In this document: in pieces, positions 5,068 through 11,386 of the stretch
Numbering within the stretch: position 1 is the first letter of the stretch
Layout: the number at the start of each line of letters is the position of its first letter
Assembly (NCBI GenBank): GCA_022511055.1
Contig: JAFLSH010000054.1
Location: 1-12,836 of the forward strand
Reading direction: 5' to 3'
Source: Prevotella sp.
Lineage (GTDB): Bacteria; Bacteroidota; Bacteroidia; Bacteroidales; Bacteroidaceae
DNA: 12,836 nt
Position numbers and translations under genes: made by a program
Notes under the pieces: generated by a model
Database searches by the model: none
What the model was told of the DNA's origin: nothing
The model's input: the letters and a program-made list of their open reading frames with translations, nothing else

Positions 5068-6276
5068 ATGAAAAGACAGAATCAGTGGTTTGTTTTAGCT
5101 GCCCTGTTGCTGACAGGCATCGCTACGGGATGGGCACAGTCAAAGAAGAACGTGCCTTTAGTGTATCAAGTCGAGAATACAGGCGCGAAGTTCGCCGCGC
5201 CAGAGATGCCCGGCATTGACGGGTTGAAAGAGATAAGGGAGCTGCCGGACCCGTTCCTTTTTGCCGATGGCAAGAAGCGGGTGAAAAGCCTGAAGGACTG
5301 GAGCAGGCGGCGCTCGGAAATATCGCACCAGATACAGCACTACGGCATCGGCACGAAACCTGCCGTAGACAAGAGCCAGGTGAAGGCACGGATGCAGGGC
5401 GACACGCTGGTGGTAGACGTAACCGTGGGCGATGAGACACTGACACTGACCTCTGTCATCAGGTATCCCAAGACTGGCACTGCCCCCTACCCTGTCATGA
5501 TTGGCACAAGCATGATTTCGCTGCCGCGCGACCTGTTTGAAGACCGCCCCATTGCGCTGATGACCTTCCACGAGAAGCAGGTGAACGACTACGGCCAGTT
5601 CGGCAAGCACCACGAGCGCGGCGAGCATCCCTTCGACCGCCTCTACCCGGACCTGACGGAGAACGGTGCCTACAGCGAGTGGGCATGGGGATTCAGCAGG
5701 CTGATTGACGGTCTGCAGCAGCTGGGGCCTGAGGTGACAAAGATTGACACCGAGCATATCGGCGTGACTGGCTGTTCCTACGCGGGCAAGATGGCACTCT
5801 ACTGCGGCGCCTTCGACGAGCGCGTGGCGCTGACCATCGCCCAGGAGCCCGGCGGCGGCGGTGCGGCGGCATGGCGCATCTCGCACACCATGGAAGAAGT
5901 GGAAGACTTAGACCGTACTGACTACCACTGGTTCCGTGAGTCACAGAAAGCCATGTTCGGCGGTGACAACGTCTATCGGCTGCCATACGACCAGCACGAA
6001 CTCTGCGCCATGGTCTGCCCCAGGGCGCTGCTGTTGCTGGGTAACCCGGACTTCAAGTGGCTGGCCGACAAGTCGATGCTGGAATCGGCCAAGGCGGCGC
6101 GCACGGTGTGGGGGCAGTTCGGCATAGCCGACCGCATGGGCTATTCCATCCTCGGCGGCCACGGCCACTGCCAGCTGCCGAAGGAGCAATACCCTGAGGT
6201 AGAGCGGTTTATCGACCGTTTCCTGCTGGGTAAGGATTGCGATACCAACTTCACTTTCGCCAAGTTCCAGGACTGA
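5068..6276 (+). CDS. Secreted CE15-like glucuronoyl esterase (alpha/beta hydrolase)
   Basis: The 402-aa protein begins with a cleavable signal peptide (hydrophobic VLAALLLTGIA; likely cut within GWAQS near residue 23) and has no lipobox cysteine, so it should be exported to the periplasm or beyond. The rest fits carbohydrate esterase family 15, which hydrolyses esters between 4-O-methyl-glucuronic acid on xylan and lignin alcohols. The elbow GVTGCSYAGKMAL gives Ser237; ALTIAQEPGGGGAAAWR gives Glu260; GGHGHCQLP gives His367. The Ser-to-Glu and Ser-to-His distances (23 and 130 residues) agree with the Ser213/Glu236/His346 triad I recall for the fungal enzyme StGE2. Where the family motif is usually GCSRxGK, this protein has Tyr238 in place of Arg. 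It stands between housekeeping genes with its own promoter and flanking hairpins, and no other polysaccharide-degrading gene is visible. A related acetyl-xylan-type esterase is the main alternative. Confidence 0.78.
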   Translation: MKRQNQWFVLAALLLTGIATGWAQSKKNVPLVYQVENTGAKFAAPEMPGIDGLKEIRELPDPFLFADGKKRVKSLKDWSRRRSEISHQIQHYGIGTKPAVDKSQVKARMQGDTLVVDVTVGDETLTLTSVIRYPKTGTAPYPVMIGTSMISLPRDLFEDRPIALMTFHEKQVNDYGQFGKHHERGEHPFDRLYPDLTENGAYSEWAWGFSRLIDGLQQLGPEVTKIDTEHIGVTGCSYAGKMALYCGAFDERVALTIAQEPGGGGAAAWRISHTMEEVEDLDRTDYHWFRESQKAMFGGDNVYRLPYDQHELCAMVCPRALLLLGNPDFKWLADKSMLESAKAARTVWGQFGIADRMGYSILGGHGHCQLPKEQYPEVERFIDRFLLGKDCDTNFTFAKFQD

Positions 6277-6318
6277 CCCGGAGCAGCCTTTCGGGCAGCC
6301 AAAAACTGCCTTCAATCC

Positions 6319-6350
6319 GTCTTTGCCATGGCACGAAGCGTGGCAAAGAC
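6319..6350 (+). terminator. Hairpin after the esterase gene
   Basis: GTCTTTGCCA at 6319-6328 and TGGCAAAGAC at 6341-6350 form a perfect 10-bp stem around a 12-nt loop, 42 nt after the esterase stop. A smaller GGCAG/CTGCC stem lies at 6294-6310. The tail TTGATATGTGATATTTT is T-rich but not a clean U-tract. It probably ends the esterase transcript before the purH promoter. Confidence 0.6.
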
Positions 6351-6425
6351 TTGATATGTGATATTTTAACATTTGAAAAAATGAAAAATTGGCCGGAAAA
6401 TAATGGCAATATCACGCTTTTTTTG

Positions 6426-6433
6426 TAAATTTG
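6426..6433 (+). promoter_or_regulatory. Promoter -7 box for the purH-mre-mrdA-rodA operon
   Basis: TAAATTTG matches TAnnTTTG and is followed by CA, as in the other promoters here. The expected -33 position, 20 nt upstream, holds only AATG (6402-6405), a weak match. Initiation would fall near 6438, giving a leader of about 36 nt. No other promoter is obvious before the later genes, whose gaps are 38 nt or less, so this may drive the whole block. Confidence 0.6.
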
Positions 6434-6451
6434 CAACCTATTTTTTCTAAA

Positions 6452-6467
6452 TTATAACGTTATAACG
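6452..6467. promoter_or_regulatory. Tandem TTATAACG repeat / 14-bp palindrome in the purH leader
   Basis: TTATAACG occurs twice back to back (6452-6459, 6460-6467), and TTATAACGTTATAA at 6452-6465 is a perfect palindrome. It lies between the likely start of transcription and the purH ATG at 6474. It could be an operator or a translation-control element; no matching known operator comes to mind. Confidence 0.4.
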
Positions 6468-6473
6468 AAATAT

Positions 6474-7067
6474 ATGGCAGAACTAAAGAAAATGAAGACC
6501 GCCCTGGTGTCGGTCTTTCACAAAGATGGTCTCGAAGAGTTGTTGAAAAAACTCAACGAAGAAGGTGTGAAGTTCCTCTCGACAGGCGGAACGCAGAGTT
6601 TTATTGAGTCGCTGGGCTACGAATGCCAGAAGGTGGAAGACGTAACGACCTACCCTTCCATTCTGGGCGGCCGCGTGAAGACCCTGCACCCGAAGGTGTT
6701 CGGAGGCATACTTGGCCGCCGCGACAATGAGGGCGACCGCGAGCAGATGGCCAAATATGAGATTCCAGAGATTGACCTGGTCATTGTAGACCTGTACCCC
6801 TTTGAGCAGACCGTGGCCAGCGGCGCCTCAGATGCCGATATTATTGAGAAGATTGACATCGGCGGCATCTCGCTCATCCGTGCCGGTGCCAAGAACTTCA
6901 AGGATGTGGTCATTGTACCTTCAAAGGCCGAGTACGCCATGCTGCTCGACCTGCTGAACAAGCAGGGTGCTGCCACTACCATGGAGCAGCGCAAGCAGTT
7001 TGCCGAGCGCGCCTTCGGTGTCAGCTCGCACTACGACACAGCCATCCACGAGTGGTTTGCAAAGTAA
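6474..7067 (+). CDS. purH: IMP cyclohydrolase (PurH N-terminal domain only)
   Basis: IMP cyclohydrolase closes the ring of FAICAR to give IMP, the last step of purine synthesis. The 197-aa protein matches the MGS-like N-terminal domain of bifunctional PurH: ALVSVFHKDG at 10-19, LSTGGTQSF at 35-43, GGRVKTLHPKVFGGIL at 65-80, DLYPF at 106-110, IDIGGISLIRAGAKN at 127-141, and FGVSSHYDTAI at 181-191. It then stops. Bifunctional PurH proteins run to about 500-530 aa, with the AICAR formyltransferase domain after this point. Only 38 nt separate the stop from mreB, so no remnant of that domain remains here. The sequence is clean, with no frameshift, and looks like a true single-domain enzyme. A separate AICAR formyltransferase must then be encoded elsewhere. 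It is probably the first gene of the cell-shape operon. Confidence 0.9.
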   Translation: MAELKKMKTALVSVFHKDGLEELLKKLNEEGVKFLSTGGTQSFIESLGYECQKVEDVTTYPSILGGRVKTLHPKVFGGILGRRDNEGDREQMAKYEIPEIDLVIVDLYPFEQTVASGASDADIIEKIDIGGISLIRAGAKNFKDVVIVPSKAEYAMLLDLLNKQGAATTMEQRKQFAERAFGVSSHYDTAIHEWFAK

Positions 7068-7105
7068 AAGATACAACAAGTTTAAAAGACAAATAACAGA
7101 TTGAA

Positions 7106-8128
7106 ATGGGATTCTTCAGTTTTGTCCAGGAGATTGCAATGGACCTGGGTACAGCCAACACAATCATTATCAGTGATGACAAGATTGTTGTAGACGAGCC
7201 TTCCGTGGTGGCGCTCGACCGCCGCACTGACAAGATGATTGCCGTGGGCGAGAAGGCCAAGATGATGTACGAAAAGACACACGACAACATTCGCACCATC
7301 CGCCCGCTGCGCGATGGCGTGATTGCCGACTTCTCTGCCTGCGAGCAGATGATGCGCGGACTCATCAAGATGGTCCACTCAGGCTCGCGCCTGTTCTCGC
7401 CATCGCTGCGCATGGTCATCGGCGTGCCTTCAGGCTCTACGGAAGTGGAGCTTCGCGCGGTGCGCGACTCTGCCGAGCATGCCGACGGGCGTGATGTGTA
7501 CTTGATATTCGAGCCCATGGCGGCTGCCATTGGCATCGGCATTGATGTGGAAGCCCCAGAGGGCAACATGATTGTCGACATTGGCGGCGGCACTACCGAG
7601 ATTGCCGTGATTTCGCTCGGCGGCATTGTGGCCAACAACTCCATCAAGGTGGCCGGCGATGACTTGACCGCCGACATTCAGGAATACATGTCGCGCCAGC
7701 ACAACGTGAAGGTGTCAGAGCGCATGGCCGAGCGCGTGAAAATCAACGTTGGCTCTGCCCTGACCGACCTGGGCGATGAAGCGCCTGAGGACTACATTGT
7801 ACACGGGCCAAACCGCATCACCGCACTGCCCATGGAAGTGCCGGTCTGCTACCAGGAGATTGCCCACTGCCTTGACAAGACCGTAGCCCGCATCGAGACG
7901 GCCGTACTGTCAGCCCTGGAGAACACGCCGCCCGAACTGTATGCCGACATTGTGAAGAACGGCATCTACCTGACCGGCGGCGGCGGTCTGCTGCGCGGAC
8001 TTGACAGACGACTGACCGACAAAATCAACATTCCGTTCATTGTGGCCGAAGACCCGCTCCACTGCGTGGCCCGCGGCGCAGGCATTGCCCTGAAGAATGT
8101 TGACCGCTACTCGTTCCTGATGCGGTAA
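7106..8128 (+). CDS. mreB: Rod shape-determining protein MreB (bacterial actin)
   Basis: MreB polymerises with ATP into membrane-bound filaments that guide side-wall synthesis. The 340-aa protein has normal length and the actin-fold signatures: phosphate 1 loop DLGTANT at 13-19, RPLRDGVIADF at 66-76, FEPMAAAIG at 135-143 (with the catalytic-region Glu136), phosphate 2 DIGGGTTEIAVISLGG at 158-173, and the adenosine loop LTGGGGLLRGL at 289-299. The N-terminal MGFFSF is short and hydrophobic, as expected for membrane contact. It follows purH by 38 nt and precedes mreC by 7 nt. Confidence 0.98.
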   Translation: MGFFSFVQEIAMDLGTANTIIISDDKIVVDEPSVVALDRRTDKMIAVGEKAKMMYEKTHDNIRTIRPLRDGVIADFSACEQMMRGLIKMVHSGSRLFSPSLRMVIGVPSGSTEVELRAVRDSAEHADGRDVYLIFEPMAAAIGIGIDVEAPEGNMIVDIGGGTTEIAVISLGGIVANNSIKVAGDDLTADIQEYMSRQHNVKVSERMAERVKINVGSALTDLGDEAPEDYIVHGPNRITALPMEVPVCYQEIAHCLDKTVARIETAVLSALENTPPELYADIVKNGIYLTGGGGLLRGLDRRLTDKINIPFIVAEDPLHCVARGAGIALKNVDRYSFLMR

Positions 8129-8135
8129 GTGACCC

Positions 8136-9026
8136 ATGAGGAACCTGCTGACATTCATTGTACAGTATTACCACTGGTTTCTCTTCGTTCTGCTCGAAGT
8201 CATCAGTGGGGTGTTGTTGTTCCGCTACAACAACTACCAGAACAGTGCATGGCTGACCTCAGCCAACTATGTCGCAGGCACCGTCTATCGGGCCGATGCC
8301 AACGTGCGCTCCTTCTTCTCGCTGCGGCGGGTCAACGAGGAGCTGACCGTGCGCAACTTCTACCTGGAGCGGCAGGTCGACCAGCTGCGCCGGCTCTATG
8401 CCGATGCCACCAAGGACACCAACGTGCTGGAGCGGCAGGAACTGGAGTTCCTCAGCCGCTACAGCCTGATACCGGCGAAGGTGGTTTCCAACTCCGTTCA
8501 CAAGGCTGACAACCTGATAACGATTGACAAGGGCCGCGCCGACGGGGTTGAGACCGACATGGGCGTGGTCTGCGGCAATGGCGTGGTGGGCGTGGTCTAC
8601 CTGACTTCCGAACACTACTCCGTTGTCATTCCCGTGCTGAACGCCTCTTCTTCGCGCATCAGCTGCGCCATTCGCGGGCGCGGCTATTTCGGCTATCTGT
8701 GCTGGTACGGCGGCGACCCTGCCGTGGCCTACGTTGAGGACATTCCCCGCCACGCGCGCTTCAAGCGCGGCGAGTGGGTTGAGACCAGCGGCTACAGCAG
8801 CATCTTTCCCCACGGCGTGCTGATTGGCCAGATAGAGAAAATCTACAACTCCAGCGATGGCCTTTCCTACAAGCTCATGGTCAGGCTCTCCACCGATTTC
8901 GGCAACCTGCGCGATGTCTGTGTCATCAGCGACAAGACACTCGGCGAGCAACGCCAGCTGATGCAAGAGATGAACAGCCCCGCGGCAGCCAGCGGCTCTG
9001 CGGCAAAGAAGGCTAAACAGAATTAG
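8136..9026 (+). CDS. mreC: Rod shape-determining protein MreC
   Basis: MreC is the periplasmic scaffold of the elongasome; it binds and activates PBP2 and links to MreB and MreD. The 296-aa protein has one N-terminal transmembrane helix (about residues 13-30), then a helical region likely to form the dimeric coiled coil (about 62-92, RRVNEELTVRNFYLERQVDQ), then the two beta-barrel domains, with NLITIDKGRADGV at 126-138 and GNGVVGVVYLTSEHYSVV at 147-164. The tail from about 282 is rich in Ala, Ser and Lys and is probably disordered. The ATG is 7 nt after the mreB stop, indicating coupled expression. Confidence 0.95.
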   Translation: MRNLLTFIVQYYHWFLFVLLEVISGVLLFRYNNYQNSAWLTSANYVAGTVYRADANVRSFFSLRRVNEELTVRNFYLERQVDQLRRLYADATKDTNVLERQELEFLSRYSLIPAKVVSNSVHKADNLITIDKGRADGVETDMGVVCGNGVVGVVYLTSEHYSVVIPVLNASSSRISCAIRGRGYFGYLCWYGGDPAVAYVEDIPRHARFKRGEWVETSGYSSIFPHGVLIGQIEKIYNSSDGLSYKLMVRLSTDFGNLRDVCVISDKTLGEQRQLMQEMNSPAAASGSAAKKAKQN

Positions 9027-9038
9027 AGCGAGAGAGAC

Positions 9039-9539
9039 ATGACCATAGATACCCTGAAACGAGCCGCGATGCTCATCTTACTCTGTCTGGCTCAGGCGTT
9101 GGTGTTCAACCACATACACCTGTTCGACTGCGCCACGCCCCTGCTGTATGTCTATTTCGCCCTGGTCTTGCCCCGCAACTACCCCAAGTGGGCCGCCCTG
9201 CTCTGGTGCTTCGCCCTGGGCCTGGCGGTCGACGTGTTTTCCAACACGCCGGGTCTGGCGGCCGGCTCCATGACACTGATAGCCATGCTGCAGCCCTACC
9301 TGCTGGAACTCTTTGTGCCCCGCGATGCCGTTGAGAACCTGAAGTGTTCGGCCCGCACGCTGGGCGCCGGCAAGTTCTTCGCGCTGGCCTTCATGCTGAC
9401 CCTGGTCTACTGCCTGGTCTACTTCTCGCTCGAACTGTTCAGTTTCTTCGACTGGAAGCAGCTGCTCATGAACATCGGGGGCAGCCTTGTGATAACACTG
9501 ATTCTGATGATGACCTTAGATAGTGTTCGCCAGCCGTGA
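9039..9539 (+). CDS. mreD: Rod shape-determining protein MreD
   Basis: A 166-aa polytopic inner-membrane protein of normal MreD length, with about six hydrophobic segments (roughly residues 10-26, 35-48, 51-66, 75-92, 110-132 and 140-160). MreD is poorly conserved, so the call rests on topology, the phrase GLAVDVFSNTPGLAAGS at 61-77 (a D-F-x-x-T-P-G-L core seen in Bacteroidetes MreD), and its place between mreC and mrdA. It starts 12 nt after mreC, behind a purine-rich GAGAGAGAC, and its TGA overlaps the GTG start of mrdA. Confidence 0.92.
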   Translation: MTIDTLKRAAMLILLCLAQALVFNHIHLFDCATPLLYVYFALVLPRNYPKWAALLWCFALGLAVDVFSNTPGLAAGSMTLIAMLQPYLLELFVPRDAVENLKCSARTLGAGKFFALAFMLTLVYCLVYFSLELFSFFDWKQLLMNIGGSLVITLILMMTLDSVRQP

Positions 9540-11386
9540 GAGACTATGAATTGGAAAACAGGCGCTATGTGATTGGTGGTGTGGCGGTGCTGATAGTCAT
9601 TGTCTACATCATTCGCCTCTTCATGCTGCAGATTACCAGTGACGACTACAAGAAGAGCGCCGACTCCAATGCCTTCCTGAAAAAGATAGAATACCCCTCG
9701 CGCGGCATTATCACCGACCGCAACGGCCAGCTGCTGGTGTTCAACCAGCCCGCCTACGACATCATGGTGGTCATGAACGAGGCCAAGGGCCGGCTCGACA
9801 CCCTGGAGTTCTGCCAGACACTGGGCATCACCCGCGAGGAGTTCGAGCGGCGCATGAACACCATGCAGGACCGCAGCAAAAACCCCGGCTACTCGCGCTT
9901 CACGCAGCAGCTCTTCATGTCACAGCTCAGCGACAAGGACTTCAGCGTGTTTCAGGAGAAGATGTTCCGCTTCCCGGGCTTCTACGTTCAGCGCCGCACG
10001 GTCAGGCAATACCAGTATCCCTATGCCGCCCACATCTTGGGCGACGTGGCCGAGGTGTCGCCCGCAGAGATTGAGGCCGACGACTACTACCAGCCCGGCG
10101 ACTACATAGGGAAGCTGGGCGTGGAGCGCAGCTACGAGAAGCAGCTGCGCGGCGAGAAGGGCATGCAGATTCTGCTGCGCGATGCCCACGGCCGCATTCA
10201 GGGCCACTACCAAGACGGCCGCTTCGACCGCCAGCCCAAGCCCGGCAAGAACCTGACACTCAGCATCGACAGCAAGCTGCAGGCCCTGGGCGAGCGGCTG
10301 CTGGAGAACAAAATCGGCAGCATTGTGGCCATCGAGCCCTCGACGGGCGAGGTGCTGTGCATGGTCTCCTCACCCTCCTACGACCCGCAGCTCATGGTGG
10401 GGCGCGAGCGCTCCAAGAATCACCGCCTGCTCAGCCAAAACCCGCAGAAGCCGCTGCTCAACCGCAGCATCATGGGGCTCTATCCCCCCGGATCCACCTT
10501 CAAGACCTCGCAGGGGCTCACCTTCATGAGCGAGGGCATCATCACCCCCCAGACGGCCTACGGCTGCTCGCACGGCTTCGTCTACAAGGGCCTGCGTGTC
10601 GGCTGCCACGGCCACGGCTCGCCCCTCTCGCTGGTGCCCGCCCTCTCCACTTCGTGCAACGGCTACTTCTGCTGGGGGCTCTACCACATGATTGGCGCCA
10701 CCAAGAAGTACGGCTCCGTGCAGAACGCCATGAACACCTGGCGCGACTACATGGTGTCCATGGGATTCGGCTATCCGCTCGGCATCGACCTGCCCGGCGA
10801 GAAGCGGGGCCTGATACCCAACGCGCAGTACTACGACAAAGCCTACAAAGGCTCGTGGAACGGACTGACCATCATCTCCATATCCATTGGCCAGGGCGAG
10901 GTGCTGCTCACCCCGCTCCAGATAGCCAACCTCGGCGCAACCATTGCCAACCGGGGCTACTACTACACGCCGCACGTGGTGAAGAAAGTGCAGGGCGAGC
11001 CCCTTGACTCAGCCTTCACCACCCGCCACTACAGCAAGGCCACCCGCGACTCCTACGACTACGTGGTCAAGGGCATGCGCTCGTCAGCCCTCGGCGGCAC
11101 GTGCAAGGCGCTGGCACACTACGACTTCGTGGCATGCGGCAAGACGGGAACGGCGCAAAACCGCGGCCACGACCACTCGGTGTTCATGGGCTTCGCCCCG
11201 ATGGACAATCCGCAGATAGCCGTGGCAGTCTACGTGGAGAACGGCGGCTGGGGCGCCACCTACGGCGTTCCCATCGGCGGGCTGATTATGGAACAGTTCA
11301 TCCGCGGCAGACTGTCAGAGGCATCAGAGGCAAAAGCCTCAGAGATACAGCATAAAATCATACACTATGGCTCAAGCGAAAGATAA
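9536..11386 (+). CDS. mrdA: Penicillin-binding protein 2 (elongasome transpeptidase)
   Basis: PBP2 is the class B transpeptidase that cross-links peptidoglycan made by RodA during side-wall growth. The 616-aa protein has a single N-terminal anchor (about residues 11-30), a dimerisation/pedestal domain with RGIITDRNG at 56-64, and a transpeptidase domain with the three active-site motifs: STFK at 320-323 (nucleophile Ser320), SCN at 373-375, and KTG at 536-538. The start is GTG at 9536, overlapping the mreD stop by 4 nt (GTGA). No ATG or other start in frame gives a complete anchor, the next Met being residue 30 after the helix. The last 20 nt overlap rodA. The C-terminal tail (SEASEAKASE) is low-complexity. 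Confidence 0.96.
   Translation: MRDYELENRRYVIGGVAVLIVIVYIIRLFMLQITSDDYKKSADSNAFLKKIEYPSRGIITDRNGQLLVFNQPAYDIMVVMNEAKGRLDTLEFCQTLGITREEFERRMNTMQDRSKNPGYSRFTQQLFMSQLSDKDFSVFQEKMFRFPGFYVQRRTVRQYQYPYAAHILGDVAEVSPAEIEADDYYQPGDYIGKLGVERSYEKQLRGEKGMQILLRDAHGRIQGHYQDGRFDRQPKPGKNLTLSIDSKLQALGERLLENKIGSIVAIEPSTGEVLCMVSSPSYDPQLMVGRERSKNHRLLSQNPQKPLLNRSIMGLYPPGSTFKTSQGLTFMSEGIITPQTAYGCSHGFVYKGLRVGCHGHGSPLSLVPALSTSCNGYFCWGLYHMIGATKKYGSVQNAMNTWRDYMVSMGFGYPLGIDLPGEKRGLIPNAQYYDKAYKGSWNGLTIISISIGQGEVLLTPLQIANLGATIANRGYYYTPHVVKKVQGEPLDSAFTTRHYSKATRDSYDYVVKGMRSSALGGTCKALAHYDFVACGKTGTAQNRGHDHSVFMGFAPMDNPQIAVAVYVENGGWGATYGVPIGGLIMEQFIRGRLSEASEAKASEIQHKIIHYGSSER

Noticed and set aside
11327..11340. GAGGC-AAAA-GCCTC hairpin near the end of mrdA
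   Set aside because: It has only a 5-bp stem inside coding sequence of a low-complexity Ser/Glu/Ala tail, so it is likely incidental.
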